Positions 34,993 through 43,758 of a stretch of DNA of 64,000 nt are shown here, piece after piece. Under the pieces are notes generated by a model. That model was not told where the DNA came from, did not search any database, and saw only the letters and a program-made list of their open reading frames with translations. The stretch's first letter is position 1; every line of letters starts with the position of its first letter. Origin of the DNA: an uncultured Erythrobacter sp. (GTDB lineage: Bacteria > Pseudomonadota > Alphaproteobacteria > Sphingomonadales > Sphingomonadaceae); the NCBI GenBank assembly GCA_947502305.1, contig CANMZA010000001.1:620001-684000 (forward strand), given 5' to 3'. The position numbers were made by a program, and so were the translations under genes.

Positions 34993-35829
34993 ATGGCACT
35001 CAAGAGTTATAAACCAACAAGCCCCGCACGGCGCGGTCTTATCTTGGTCGACAAATCAGGCCTCCACAAAGGTGGCCCGGTAAAATCGCTCACAGAAGGC
35101 AAGCGCAAGACCGGTGGTCGGAACAACAAAGGGCATGTCACCTCACGCGGTATCGCGGGTGGTCACAAGCAGAAATATCGTTTCATCGATTTCAAACGGC
35201 GCAAGTGGGATGTTCCTGCGACTGTCGAGCGGATTGAGTACGATCCTAACCGGACCGCTTTCATCGCGCTTCTGAAATATGAAGACGGCGAACTGGCCTA
35301 TATCATTTGCCCGCAGCGTCTCGCCGAAGGTGATACGGTTGTGGCCGGTGAAAAGACCGATACGAAGCCGGGCAATGCCATGCTTCTGTCGCAAATGCCT
35401 GTCGGTACCATTTGCCACAATGTGGAAATGAAGCCGGGCAAGGGCGGTCAGATCGCTCGTAGCGCTGGCACCTATGTTCAGATCGTTGGCCGTGACCGCG
35501 GAATGGTTATGGTTCGCCTGAATTCTGGTGAACAACGCTATATTCGCGGCGAATGCATGGGCACGGTTGGTGCGGTTTCGAACCCCGACAACCAGAACCA
35601 GAATTTCGGCAAGGCTGGCCGGACCCGTTGGAAGGGCCGCCGTCCGCTTACTCGCGGTGTCGCAAAGAACCCTGTCGATCACCCACATGGCGGCGGTGAA
35701 GGCCGTACCAGTGGCGGTCGTCATCCGGTTACTCCATGGGGCAAGCCTACTAAGGGCGCCCGTACCCGCAAGAACAAGCAGACGGACAAGATGATCATCC
35801 GTTCGCGTCACGCGAAGAAGAAGAGGTAA
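34993..35829 (+). CDS. rplB: 50S ribosomal protein L2
   Basis: 278 residues. [20 protein letters not shown] start; [18 protein letters not shown]; the peptidyl-transferase-near region [20 protein letters not shown] holds the conserved His. L2 binds 23S domain IV and helps subunit joining. Within the S10 operon, 6 nt before rpsS. Standard length. Confidence 0.98.
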   Translation: MALKSYKPTSPARRGLILVDKSGLHKGGPVKSLTEGKRKTGGRNNKGHVTSRGIAGGHKQKYRFIDFKRRKWDVPATVERIEYDPNRTAFIALLKYEDGELAYIICPQRLAEGDTVVAGEKTDTKPGNAMLLSQMPVGTICHNVEMKPGKGGQIARSAGTYVQIVGRDRGMVMVRLNSGEQRYIRGECMGTVGAVSNPDNQNQNFGKAGRTRWKGRRPLTRGVAKNPVDHPHGGGEGRTSGGRHPVTPWGKPTKGARTRKNKQTDKMIIRSRHAKKKR

Positions 35830-35835
35830 GACACG

Positions 35836-36111
35836 ATGGCACGTTCCGTCTGGAAAGGTCCGTTTGTCGAACTCAGCCTGCTGAAAAAGGCAGAGGACGC
35901 ACAGGAAGCGAGCAGCAACAAGCCGATCAAAACTTGGTCGCGCCGCTCAACCATCCTGCCGCAGTTCGTTGGTCTGACGTTCAACGTTTACAACGGTCAC
36001 AAATTCATCCCGGTTTCTGTTTCGGAAGAAATGGTTGGGCACAAGCTCGGTGAGTTTTCACCCACGCGCAGCTTCCCCGGTCACGCCGCCGACAAGAAGG
36101 GCAAGCGATAA
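35836..36111 (+). CDS. rpsS: 30S ribosomal protein S19
   Basis: 91 residues. [37 protein letters not shown] and [20 protein letters not shown], then [16 protein letters not shown]19 pairs with S13 in the 30S head. Stop shares one base with the rplV start (TAATG). Confidence 0.98.
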   Translation: MARSVWKGPFVELSLLKKAEDAQEASSNKPIKTWSRRSTILPQFVGLTFNVYNGHKFIPVSVSEEMVGHKLGEFSPTRSFPGHAADKKGKR

Positions 36112-36494
36112 TGGGCAAGGCAAAATCCCCACGCCGCGTTGCAGATAATGAGGCTCTGGCAGTTGGCACGCAAATTCGCGGGTCGGCTCAAAAGCTGAAC
36201 CTCGTGGCGCAATTGATCCGCGGCAAGAAAGTGGAAGAGGCTCTCAACATCCTCTCCTTTTCTAAAAAAGCTATGGCACGCGATGCAACGAAAGTTCTCG
36301 CTTCTGCTGTCGCTAATGCGGAAAACAACCATGATCTCGACGTCGACGCTCTCGTCGTTGCCGAAGCATCGGTTGGCAAGTCGATCACGATGAAACGCTT
36401 CCACACACGTGGCCGCGGCAAATCGACACGCATCCTGAAGCCGTTCAGCAAGCTGCGCATTGTGGTTCGCGAACACGAAGAAGAGGAGGCGTAA
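36111..36494 (+). CDS. rplV: 50S ribosomal protein L22
   Basis: 127 residues. [20 protein letters not shown] start domain, [17 protein letters not shown], and the tunnel hairpin [19 protein letters not shown], where erythromycin-resistance changes occur in other species. A short Glu-rich end follows. One nucleotide separates its stop from the rpsC start. Confidence 0.98.
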   Translation: MGKAKSPRRVADNEALAVGTQIRGSAQKLNLVAQLIRGKKVEEALNILSFSKKAMARDATKVLASAVANAENNHDLDVDALVVAEASVGKSITMKRFHTRGRGKSTRILKPFSKLRIVVREHEEEEA

Positions 36495-36495
36495 G

Positions 36496-37191
36496 ATGGG
36501 TCAGAAGAGTAATCCGATCGGTCTGCGTCTGCAGATCAACCGCACTTGGGACAGCCGCTGGTACGCCGAAGGGCGTGATTACGCATCGCTTCTCGCGGAA
36601 GACATCAAGATCCGCAAATACATCACCACGAACCTGCCACAGGCAGCGATTTCTAAGGTGGTTATTGAGCGTCCGGCCAAATTGTGCCGCGTTTCGATCT
36701 ATGCGGCTCGCCCTGGTGTGATCATCGGTAAGAAGGGCGCAGACATTGAAAAGCTGCGCGCGAAACTTGCCACGATGACCTCGAGCGAAGTGAAGCTGAA
36801 CATCGTTGAAATCCGCAAGCCGGAAATCGACGCGAAGCTCGTTGCTCAAGGCGTTGCTGATCAGCTCGTTCGCCGGATCGCTTTCCGCCGCGCTATGAAG
36901 CGTGCGGTGCAATCCGCTCTGCGTCTCGGAGCAGAAGGGATCAAGATCGTGTGCGGTGGCCGTCTTGGCGGCGCTGAAATCGCCCGCGTTGAATGGTACC
37001 GTGAAGGCCGCGTTCCGCTCCACACATTGCGTGCGAACATCGATTATGCTGAAACCGAAGCGCTGACCGCTTATGGGATCATCGGCATTAAGGTGTGGAT
37101 CTTTAAAGGCGAAATTCTCGCTCATGATCCAACCGCGCAAGACCGCTTGATGATGGAAGCTCAGACTTCCGGCGTCCGTCCGGCTCGCTAA
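36496..37191 (+). CDS. rpsC: 30S ribosomal protein S3
   Basis: 231 residues. The start [16 protein letters not shown] is the family start; an ATG 36 nt upstream lies inside rplV. A KH domain ([19 protein letters not shown]) and the C-terminal domain [22 protein letters not shown] and [16 protein letters not shown] follow. S3 lines the mRNA entry tunnel and has helicase activity with S4 and S5. Confidence 0.98.
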   Translation: MGQKSNPIGLRLQINRTWDSRWYAEGRDYASLLAEDIKIRKYITTNLPQAAISKVVIERPAKLCRVSIYAARPGVIIGKKGADIEKLRAKLATMTSSEVKLNIVEIRKPEIDAKLVAQGVADQLVRRIAFRRAMKRAVQSALRLGAEGIKIVCGGRLGGAEIARVEWYREGRVPLHTLRANIDYAETEALTAYGIIGIKVWIFKGEILAHDPTAQDRLMMEAQTSGVRPAR

Positions 37192-37202
37192 GGTAACTAG
37201 AT

Positions 37203-37637
37203 ATGTTGCAACCAAAGAAAACCAAATATCGCAAGGCCTTTAAGGGCCGGATCAAAGGCGATGCAAAGGGCGGCACCACGCTGAACTTTGGCGCATATGG
37301 TCTTAAAGCTCTCGAGCCCGATCGTTTGACCGCGCGTCAAATCGAAGCGGCTCGTCGTGCCATCACCCGCGCTATGAAGCGTCAGGGCCGTCTTTGGATC
37401 CGCGTTTTCCCAGACGTGCCAGTGTCCAAGAAGCCTGCTGAAGTGCGTCAGGGTAAAGGTAAAGGTTCGGTCGAATATTGGGCAGCACGGGTAAAACCGG
37501 GCCGCATCCTGTTCGAACTTGACGGTGTTCCCGGCCCTGTTGCCGCGCTTGCATTTGAACGCGCTGCGATGAAATTGCCGATCAAAACCAAGGTTGTTGC
37601 CCGGTTTGGCGACACCTCGCACTTGGGAGGTTCATAA
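37203..37637 (+). CDS. rplP: 50S ribosomal protein L16
   Basis: 144 residues. [19 protein letters not shown] start; [37 protein letters not shown] core; [21 protein letters not shown] near the end, including the Arg hydroxylated in E. coli (region around [13 protein letters not shown]). L16 shapes the A-site tRNA elbow. Stop shares a base with the rpmC start. Confidence 0.97.
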   Translation: MLQPKKTKYRKAFKGRIKGDAKGGTTLNFGAYGLKALEPDRLTARQIEAARRAITRAMKRQGRLWIRVFPDVPVSKKPAEVRQGKGKGSVEYWAARVKPGRILFELDGVPGPVAALAFERAAMKLPIKTKVVARFGDTSHLGGS

Positions 37638-37849
37638 TGGCCACCACTGAAGATCTTCGCGCTAAGACTGATGATCAGCTTTCGGCTGATCTGACAGATC
37701 TGAAGAAAGAGCAGTTCAATCTGCGTTTTCAAGCTGCGACAAACCAGCTTGAGAAGCCTTCACGGATCCGTGAAGTTCGCCGCGAAATTGCGCAGGTCAA
37801 AACGCTTCAAAATGAGCGCGCGGCAGCTGCCGCCGCTGCAAAAGCGTAA
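37637..37849 (+). CDS. rpmC: 50S ribosomal protein L29
   Basis: 70 residues, two long helices: [20 protein letters not shown] and [20 protein letters not shown], then [16 protein letters not shown] and an Ala-rich end. It sits beside L23 at the tunnel exit. TAATG overlap with rplP. Confidence 0.97.
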   Translation: MATTEDLRAKTDDQLSADLTDLKKEQFNLRFQAATNQLEKPSRIREVRREIAQVKTLQNERAAAAAAAKA

Positions 37850-37859
37850 GGAGTAGACA

Positions 37860-38150
37860 ATGCCGAAACGTATTCTGGTCGGGACTGTCACCTCTGACAA
37901 AACTGACAAAACTGTGACCGTATTGGTTGAGCGCAAGGTGAAGCACCCGCTTTACGGGAAAATCATCCGCCGCTCGAAGAAATACCACGCCCATGACGAA
38001 GCGAACGCTTTCACCATCGGCGATATTGTGCGGATTGAAGAAACAAAGCCAATCTCGAAGACCAAGACCTGGGCCGTTAAGGACCGGGTTGTGGCCGGCG
38101 GTGTGCAGGCAGTCGACGCTGATCTCGATGTTGAGGCAGCAAGCAATTGA
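37860..38150 (+). CDS. rpsQ: 30S ribosomal protein S17
   Basis: 96 residues. [19 protein letters not shown] start, [19 protein letters not shown] and [15 protein letters not shown] core. The OB-fold protein has a C-terminal acidic extension ([10 protein letters not shown]) beyond the usual 80-85 residues. It binds early to the 16S 5' domain. Last gene before the 128-nt spacer that precedes rplN, so probably the end of the S10 operon. Confidence 0.97.
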   Translation: MPKRILVGTVTSDKTDKTVTVLVERKVKHPLYGKIIRRSKKYHAHDEANAFTIGDIVRIEETKPISKTKTWAVKDRVVAGGVQAVDADLDVEAASN

Positions 38151-38157
38151 TTTGACC

Positions 38158-38241
38158 TCTCTGTTCCAGCCCCGCTGAGACAGAGAAGACGATAACGGAA
38201 CTCCCGGGCGGGTTTTTGGCCCAGATGAAAATCTGACCAAA
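38158..38241 (+). promoter_or_regulatory. Two hairpins in the rpsQ-rplN spacer
   Basis: TCTCTGT/ACAGAGA (38158-38186, 15-nt loop), then a second hairpin with TTTGG/CCAAA and CAGAT-GAAA-ATCTG (38215-38241). They fill the gap ahead of rplN, where the spc group begins, and could serve in autogenous control or RNA processing. Confidence 0.5.
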
Positions 38242-38278
38242 GGTAAGTCCCGGAAAGCCAAGAGAAGGAAACGGATCA

Positions 38279-38647
38279 ATGATCCAGATGCAATCCAATC
38301 TCGACGTCGCGGACAATAGCGGCGCAAAGCGCGTCCAGTGCATTAAAGTGCTGGGTGGGTCTAAGCGCCGGTTTGCCTCCGTTGGCGACGTGATCGTGGT
38401 TTCTGTAAAAGAAGCCCAACCACGCGCGAAAGTGAAGAAGGGTGACGTCCACCGGGCTGTCATCGTTCGCACTCGCAAAGAAGTCCGCCGTGCAGACGGC
38501 AGCGTGATCCGCTTTGACAGCAATGCTGCTGTTTTGGTGAACAAGAGCGAGGAGCCAATCGGCACTCGTATCTTTGGCCCAGTGGTTCGCGAACTTCGCG
38601 CTCGCGGCTTCATGAAGATTATTTCGCTCGCTCCGGAGGTGCTCTAA
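38279..38647 (+). CDS. rplN: 50S ribosomal protein L14
   Basis: 122 residues. [18 protein letters not shown] start, [25 protein letters not shown]-like [14 protein letters not shown] and the end [12 protein letters not shown], as in all bacterial L14. L14 helps form the inter-subunit bridge and binds RsfS. Begins the spc-type gene group after a structured 128-nt spacer; rplX follows by 2 nt. Confidence 0.98.
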   Translation: MIQMQSNLDVADNSGAKRVQCIKVLGGSKRRFASVGDVIVVSVKEAQPRAKVKKGDVHRAVIVRTRKEVRRADGSVIRFDSNAAVLVNKSEEPIGTRIFGPVVRELRARGFMKIISLAPEVL

Positions 38648-38649
38648 TC

Positions 38650-38970
38650 ATGGGTGCTGCAAAGATCAAAAAAGGCGACAGCGTCGTCGTGCTTTCGGGC
38701 AAGGATAAGGGCCGCACCGGCACTGTCCAGCAGGTCATGCCGAAAGACGGCAAGGTCGTCGTCGAAGGCATCAACGTTGCTGCGCGTCATCGCAAGCCAA
38801 GCCAGCAAAACCCGCAAGGCGGTATCGACCGGTTCCCGGCTCCGATGCACCTTTCCAAGGTTGCTTTGGCTGACCCGAAAGATGGCAAAGCCACACGCGT
38901 CCGTTTTGAAGTTAAAGACGGCAAGAAGGTTCGCGTTGCTGTAAAGAGTGGGGAGGTCGTCAATGACTGA
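38650..38970 (+). CDS. rplX: 50S ribosomal protein L24
   Basis: 106 residues. [20 protein letters not shown] is the KOW motif; [19 protein letters not shown] follows. An assembly-initiating protein for the 50S. Its stop overlaps the rplE start by eight bases (ATGACTGA), so the two are translationally linked. Confidence 0.98.
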   Translation: MGAAKIKKGDSVVVLSGKDKGRTGTVQQVMPKDGKVVVEGINVAARHRKPSQQNPQGGIDRFPAPMHLSKVALADPKDGKATRVRFEVKDGKKVRVAVKSGEVVND

Positions 38971-39559
38971 TACATACGCTCCGCGCCTGAAGGCGAAGTA
39001 CGAAAACGAAATCGTGAAAGCGATGACGGAAAAATTCGGCTACACACACCGTCTCCAAGTCCCGCGCATCGAGAAAGTCACACTCAATATGGGTGTTGGC
39101 GAAGCGAGCCAGGACAAGAAGAAGGTGGCGACCGCTGCTGAAGAAATGGCTCTGATCGCTGGTCAGAAGCCTGTCATCACCAAGGCGAAGAAATCGATTG
39201 CTCAGTTTAAGCTGCGCGAAGGCATGCCGATTGGTTGTAAGGTTACCTTGCGCCGTGACCGTATGCTCGAATTCATGGACCGTCTGGTGACGATCGCTAT
39301 GCCACGCATCCGAGATTTTCGCGGTTTGAATGCGAAATCTTTCGATGGCCGCGGCAATTACGCGATGGGTCTTAAGGAGCAAATCGTGTTCCCAGAGATC
39401 AGCTATGACAAGATCGACAAGGTTCGCGGGATGGACATTATCGTGACCACCACTGCGAACACCGACGAAGAGGCGCGTGAATTGCTGCGTCTGTTCGGCT
39501 TCCCATTCGAAGGTGAAGCAGAACAGAAGAAAGCAGACGAAAAGAAGGAGGCGGCATAA
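38963..39559 (+). CDS. rplE: 50S ribosomal protein L5
   Basis: 198 residues, starting [17 protein letters not shown] within the end of rplX; a start 15 nt upstream was rejected. Core [42 protein letters not shown] and [18 protein letters not shown]. The end has a charged extension ([12 protein letters not shown]). L5 carries 5S rRNA and contacts P-site tRNA. Confidence 0.98.
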   Translation: MTDTYAPRLKAKYENEIVKAMTEKFGYTHRLQVPRIEKVTLNMGVGEASQDKKKVATAAEEMALIAGQKPVITKAKKSIAQFKLREGMPIGCKVTLRRDRMLEFMDRLVTIAMPRIRDFRGLNAKSFDGRGNYAMGLKEQIVFPEISYDKIDKVRGMDIIVTTTANTDEEARELLRLFGFPFEGEAEQKKADEKKEAA

Positions 39560-39613
39560 GCCGCCCGCGCATCTCATGACAAAGACAACACAAGAGAAGA
39601 GAGCTTAAGTCCA

Positions 39614-39919
39614 ATGGCGAAACTGAGTTCGATTAACAAAAACGAGCGTCGCAAGAAGCTCGTTGAGAAATATGCAGCGAAGTACGAGAAGCTGAAGGCG
39701 ATCGCTAATGACGAGAGTCTTGAAGAGGGCGAGCGTTTGATGGCGCGCCTGAAAATGGCTGAGATTCCCCGCAACGGGAATCCCACTCGCGTGCGCAATC
39801 GCTGCGCCACCACCGGCCGCCCACGCGGCTATTACCGCAAGTTCGGCATTAACCGTATCGAACTGCGTCAACTCGGCACCCGGGGCATGATCCCTGGTTT
39901 GACCAAGTCGAGCTGGTGA
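39614..39919 (+). CDS. rpsN: 30S ribosomal protein S14 (zinc-free type)
   Basis: 101 residues. [20 protein letters not shown] start; the C-terminal [20 protein letters not shown] and [10 protein letters not shown]. The long form without CxxC pairs, the C-minus type. It sits in the 30S head. A 54-nt gap separates it from rplE; rpsH follows by 11 nt. Confidence 0.97.
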   Translation: MAKLSSINKNERRKKLVEKYAAKYEKLKAIANDESLEEGERLMARLKMAEIPRNGNPTRVRNRCATTGRPRGYYRKFGINRIELRQLGTRGMIPGLTKSSW

Positions 39920-39930
39920 GGACCTGATAG

Positions 39931-40326
39931 ATGGCTATGACCGATCCACTGGGTGATATGCTCACCCGCATCCGCAACGGCCAGCAGGCTAAGAAGGACA
40001 GTGTCCTTTCACCTGCTTCCAAACTGCGTGCAAACGTTCTCGAAGTGCTTACCCGCGAAGGTTATATTCGCGGTTACAGCGAAGACGAGACTGGCAAGCA
40101 CAAAGCATTGCGGATCGAACTGAAATATTTCGAAGGCGAGCCGGCGATTAAACACGTCGCGCGCGTCTCCAAGCCGGGCCGCCGCGTCTATTCGGGTTCG
40201 AAAGAACTTCCGACTGTGCGCAACGGCCTTGGCATCACCATCGTCTCGACCCCGCGCGGTGTGCTTTCGGATAACGAAGCACGCGAAGGCAAAGTCGGCG
40301 GCGAAGTGCTTGCGGAGGTCTTCTGA
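39931..40326 (+). CDS. rpsH: 30S ribosomal protein S8
   Basis: 131 residues. [20 protein letters not shown] start; [24 protein letters not shown]; end [21 protein letters not shown]. In E. coli S8 represses the spc operon by binding near rplE; no such site was identified by eye here. TGATG overlap with rplF. Confidence 0.98.
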   Translation: MAMTDPLGDMLTRIRNGQQAKKDSVLSPASKLRANVLEVLTREGYIRGYSEDETGKHKALRIELKYFEGEPAIKHVARVSKPGRRVYSGSKELPTVRNGLGITIVSTPRGVLSDNEAREGKVGGEVLAEVF

Positions 40327-40859
40327 TGAGCCGCATTGGTAAGAAAGCTGTCGCGATCCCTGCTGGGGTTACGGCGAGCATCGAAAACGGCACGCTCAGC
40401 GTCAAGGGCCCCAAGGGCACTCTTTCGATGGGTATGTCTGATTTGATCGACTATAAGATCGAAGACGGTGAAATCGCAGTGAACCCTGCGAATGACAGCA
40501 AGCAAGCGCGGTCCTTTTGGGGCATGCAGCGGACTTTGGTGTCGAACCTGGTTGAAGGTGTGACGGAAGGTTTTTCCAAGACACTTGAAATCTCTGGTGT
40601 TGGTTACCGTGCTAAGGCGCAGGGCAAGACCCTGAAGCTTGAGCTTGGTTTCAGCCACGATGTTGATCTGACTGTTCCAGAAGGTGTCGATGTAAAGACA
40701 CCGGATCAAACCACTGTCGAAATTTCTGGCATGGATAAACAGGCCGTTGGTCAGTTTGCTGCCGAGATCCGCGAATTCCGCAAGCCTGAGCCTTACAAGG
40801 GCAAGGGTATCAAATATCGCGGCGAGTACATCTTCCGCAAGGAAGGGAAGAAGAAGTAA
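40326..40859 (+). CDS. rplF: 50S ribosomal protein L6
   Basis: 177 residues. [18 protein letters not shown] start; [35 protein letters not shown] core; C-terminal [21 protein letters not shown]6 sits near the GTPase centre. One nt separates it from rplR. Confidence 0.98.
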   Translation: MSRIGKKAVAIPAGVTASIENGTLSVKGPKGTLSMGMSDLIDYKIEDGEIAVNPANDSKQARSFWGMQRTLVSNLVEGVTEGFSKTLEISGVGYRAKAQGKTLKLELGFSHDVDLTVPEGVDVKTPDQTTVEISGMDKQAVGQFAAEIREFRKPEPYKGKGIKYRGEYIFRKEGKKK

Positions 40860-40860
40860 G

Positions 40861-41205
40861 ATGGCAAAACTTTCCCTTTTTGAACGGCGCCGTCGCCGCG
40901 TCCGCACCGCACTCCGTGCGCGTTCGGGTGGCAAGCCGCGCCTGTCAGTGCACCGCACTGGCCGTCACATCTACGCTCAGATCATCAACGACGCCGAAGG
41001 CAACACTGTTGCTGCGGCTTCTACGCTGGGTGCGAAAGCATCGGGTGCCAATGTGGATGCCGCCGTACAGGTTGGCAAAGACATTGCTGCTGCTGCGAAG
41101 AAGGCGGGCGTCACGACTGTCGTGTTTGATCGCGGCGGGTTCCTCTTTCATGGCCGCGTAAAAGCATTGGCCGATGCCGCCCGTGAAGGCGGGCTGGAGT
41201 TCTGA
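40861..41205 (+). CDS. rplR: 50S ribosomal protein L18
   Basis: 114 residues from [18 protein letters not shown]; the earlier in-frame ATG lies inside rpl[21 protein letters not shown] and [20 protein letters not shown] are family landmarks. L18 binds 5S rRNA. rpsE follows by 2 nt. Confidence 0.97.
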   Translation: MAKLSLFERRRRRVRTALRARSGGKPRLSVHRTGRHIYAQIINDAEGNTVAAASTLGAKASGANVDAAVQVGKDIAAAAKKAGVTTVVFDRGGFLFHGRVKALADAAREGGLEF

Positions 41206-41207
41206 TT

Positions 41208-41969
41208 ATGGCTGACGAGAAAACACCAGAAACTGCGCCGGAAACAGCGGCTCCGGCTGCGGCACCAGCACCAGCTCCTGAAGCGACACCTGCTGCTGCA
41301 GAAGCGGCTCCTGCGGATGCGCCCAAGCAAGGGCGCGGCCGGGGACGTGGCGGCAATAATGACAATCGCGGCGGTGGCCGTGGTCGCGGCGGACGTGACG
41401 GCAATCGCCGTGGCGGCCGTCAAGAAGAAGATGATGGCATCATCGAGAAACTGGTTCACATCAACCGAGTCTCCAAAACAGTGAAGGGCGGTAAGCGCTT
41501 CGGTTTTGCAGCTCTCGTGGTTGTTGGCGATGGTCAGGGCCGTGTTGGCTTTGGCAAGGGCAAGGCCCGCGAAGTGCCAGAGGCGATTACCAAGGCAACT
41601 GCTGCGGCTCGCAAGAAGATGATCCGCGTTGCTTTGAAAGAAGGCCGCACTTTGCACCATGACGGCAATGGCCGCTTTGGCGCTGGTAAAGTCACCGTTC
41701 GTACCGCGCCTGCGGGTACCGGCATTATTGCTGGTGGTCCAATGCGCGCTGTGTTCGAAAGCTTGGGCGTTGCTGACGTTGTGACCAAATCGGTCGGTTC
41801 GTCGAACCCCTACAACATGATCCGCGCCACCTTTGACGCTCTGACTGACCAGACTTCACCGAAGTCGGTTGCGCAGCGCCGGGGCAAGAAAGTCGCCGAC
41901 CTTTTGGGTCGCGGCGGCCAGGTGACTGAAGCCGAAGCAGAGGCTGATGCCGCTGCGATTGTGGAGTAA
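41208..41969 (+). CDS. rpsE: 30S ribosomal protein S5 with long N-terminal extension
   Basis: 253 residues against about 165-170 in E. coli. Residues 1-40 are Ala/Pro/Glu-rich, 41-71 are Gly/Arg-rich ([20 protein letters not shown]), and the conserved S5 double-stranded-RNA-binding fold starts near [18 protein letters not shown] (78) and continues [19 protein letters not shown] and VAMPCT-like [16 protein letters not shown]5 is a fidelity protein beside S4. The extension may be common in sphingomonads, which I cannot check. Confidence 0.96.
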   Translation: MADEKTPETAPETAAPAAAPAPAPEATPAAAEAAPADAPKQGRGRGRGGNNDNRGGGRGRGGRDGNRRGGRQEEDDGIIEKLVHINRVSKTVKGGKRFGFAALVVVGDGQGRVGFGKGKAREVPEAITKATAAARKKMIRVALKEGRTLHHDGNGRFGAGKVTVRTAPAGTGIIAGGPMRAVFESLGVADVVTKSVGSSNPYNMIRATFDALTDQTSPKSVAQRRGKKVADLLGRGGQVTEAEAEADAAAIVE

Positions 41970-41975
41970 GCAAGC

Positions 41976-42152
41976 ATGGCTACTGTAACTATCAAACAGA
42001 TCGGTTCGCCGATCCGTCGTCCAGAAAGTCAGCGCAAGATCCTGATCGGTCTTGGGCTTAACAAGATGCACAAGGTTGTGACACGTCAGGATACTCCTGA
42101 AGTTCGCGGCGCGATCGCTAAGATCCCGCATCTGGTTAAGGTTGTCGACTGA
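41976..42152 (+). CDS. rpmD: 50S ribosomal protein L30
   Basis: 58 residues, ATG at 41976, 6 nt after rps[21 protein letters not shown], then [18 protein letters not shown] and [12 protein letters not shown], the standard short L30. Usually rplO follows directly, but here a 17-bp terminator stem follows, so this is the last gene of the rplN-rpmD transcript. Confidence 0.95.
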   Translation: MATVTIKQIGSPIRRPESQRKILIGLGLNKMHKVVTRQDTPEVRGAIAKIPHLVKVVD

Positions 42153-42179
42153 CACTGATTACGGCTCTTTGAGTCTAAC

Positions 42180-42218
42180 AAAACGACCCGCCATGCTCCG
42201 TGCATGGCGGGTCGTTTT
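42180..42218 (+). terminator. Strong intrinsic terminator after rpmD
   Basis: A perfect 17-bp stem (arms 42180-42196 and 42202-42218, loop TCCGT) with AAAA before and TTTT at the end of the stem. It looks like a terminator usable in both directions. Confidence 0.88.
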
Positions 42219-42288
42219 GCGTTTGGCTTCCGTTTGGCCTTCGGTCGGCGCGTGTTGGTACGGGCGGTTGGAGCGGAAGGCGCAACTT

Positions 42289-42316
42289 TTGCACCCTGTC
42301 GCATCCATGCTAGTTT
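42289..42316 (+). promoter_or_regulatory. Candidate promoter of the secreted protein gene
   Basis: TTGCAC and TAGTTT separated by 16 bases, between the rpmD terminator and the gene at 42393. Confidence 0.35.
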
Positions 42317-42392
42317 GGATGCTTCGGTGATGGTAATTCACCGTTCAGGTGGTGAATATTGGGGGCCTCGGCCTCAAACTAGGGGGTTATAA

Positions 42393-42851
42393 ATGACTGT
42401 AAGTAAAAAGAAGTTCGGGATCGCGGCATTTGCGGCAGCAGCAGTAGCCTTTGGCGCAGCGGCTCCGACAATTGCGCAAAGTTCCTATGAGCAAGAGGTC
42501 AACCGTTTGCTCAATCTAACGCAAAACCTTGCCAATTCGCGCGGGTTTTCATCCAGCCATGCGCGCTATAATGGGCAATTGCGCAATGGTCAGGAACGCA
42601 CCGTCACGCTCGATCTCGACGCAGGCACCAGCTATATGATGGTCGCCCAATGTGACCGTGATTGTAGCGATATCGATATGTGGCTGTATGACGAAAACGG
42701 CAATTTGATCGACGAAGACGTGCTGGTCGATGACACGCCGATCACGAATGTTACGCCAATTCGCAATGCGCGCTTCACTTTGCGCACGCGGATGATCACC
42801 TGCAATGTTGAACCATGCTATTACGGCATCGGCGTTTACGCGCAGCGTTAA
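42393..42851 (+). CDS. Secreted protein of unknown function, inserted between rpmD and rplO
   Basis: 152 residues. Signal peptide MTVSKKKFGIAAFAAAAVAFGAAAP region, cut about residue 29 (IAQ-SSYEQ). The mature part has a beta-rich pattern with TVTLDLDAGTSYMMVAQCDR, CSDIDMWLYDENGNLIDED and MITCNVEPCYYGIGVYA; four cysteines can form two disulfides. It resembles PPC-like beta-sandwich repeats in pattern (DIDMWLYDENG), but I cannot name a family. It has its own promoter candidate and terminators on both sides, so it is a separate unit inside the ribosomal cluster. Confidence 0.75.
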   Translation: MTVSKKKFGIAAFAAAAVAFGAAAPTIAQSSYEQEVNRLLNLTQNLANSRGFSSSHARYNGQLRNGQERTVTLDLDAGTSYMMVAQCDRDCSDIDMWLYDENGNLIDEDVLVDDTPITNVTPIRNARFTLRTRMITCNVEPCYYGIGVYAQR

Positions 42852-42925
42852 GGCCAAGAAGGGCATAGCTCCTAAGCGGGAGAAACCCGCTAAGGGCAGG
42901 GGCCATCAGGCTCTGCGGAAATTCA

Positions 42926-42960
42926 GGCGGGTACCGGCATCGGTGCCCGCCTTTACTTTT
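42926..42960 (+). terminator. Intrinsic terminator after the secreted protein gene
   Basis: GGCGGGTACCG-GCAT-CGGTGCCCGCC (42926-42951, one G-U pair), followed by TTTACTTTT. Confidence 0.82.
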
Positions 42961-42965
42961 CCCCC

Positions 42966-42994
42966 TTGCACGGGGGGCGCTCTCACGCTATCGG
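42966..42994 (+). promoter_or_regulatory. Candidate promoter of the rplO-secY-adk group
   Basis: TTGCAC and TATCGG separated by 17 bases, just after the terminator at 42926-42960 and 60 bp before rplO. Confidence 0.4.
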
Positions 42995-43053
42995 CCCGCT
43001 TCCTATAGCGCGCAGCCCATTGTGGGCCGTAAGAAAGCGAAAGCGAGTGCAAC

Positions 43054-43563
43054 ATGAAACTTAATGACATCCGTGACAATGAAGGTGCCCGTAAAGGGCG
43101 CATGCGCAAGGGCCGCGGTATCGGTTCTGGCAAGGGTAAAACCGCCGCGCGCGGTCAGAAGGGCCAAAAGAGCCGTTCTGGCGTAGCGATTAATGGTTTT
43201 GGCGGCGGTCAGATGCCGCTGCATATGCGCCTTCCAAAGCGCGGCTTTAACAACCCGTTTGGCAAAGACTTCGCCGAAGTGAACATCGGTATGGTCCAAA
43301 AATGGATCGACGATAAGAAGCTCGACGGCAAGAAAGACATCACCGAAGACGCTTTGCGCGCATGCGGATTGGTTCGCGGCGGTAAAGACGGTGTGCGTCT
43401 GCTGGGTAAAGGCGAAATCAAAGCCAAAGCCAAATTCATCGTTGCGGGCGCCACCAAAGGCGCCATCGCAGCGGTTGAAAAGGCCGGTGGCAGCGTCGAA
43501 GTGACTGCGCCGATCAACGCCGAAGTAAAAGCCGCGAAAGCAGCAAAAGCCGCTGCTAAGTAA
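43054..43563 (+). CDS. rplO: 50S ribosomal protein L15
   Basis: 169 residues. [20 protein letters not shown] and [20 protein letters not shown] form the basic N-terminal arm; [19 protein letters not shown], then the C-terminal domain. An Ala/Lys-rich tail ([14 protein letters not shown]) adds about 15 residues. L15 binds the 23S core late in assembly. Separated from rpmD by the secreted-protein gene. Confidence 0.97.
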   Translation: MKLNDIRDNEGARKGRMRKGRGIGSGKGKTAARGQKGQKSRSGVAINGFGGGQMPLHMRLPKRGFNNPFGKDFAEVNIGMVQKWIDDKKLDGKKDITEDALRACGLVRGGKDGVRLLGKGEIKAKAKFIVAGATKGAIAAVEKAGGSVEVTAPINAEVKAAKAAKAAAK

Positions 43564-43758
43564 GCCATTTCTCCCTGCGAACAGGCGCGCAATTTTTGCC
43601 GCGCCGGTTCGCAGGTGGTGAAATTGTGCAGGCAGGGTTCGACAATCCCGCTTGCTGTTCCTATTTAACGTCGCAGTGGCCATTTTGGCGTCGGCTTTAG
43701 GCTGATGCGATGGGCCAGGAACACTCGGGCTTACCGAACCTAGGATCGAAACAAGACA

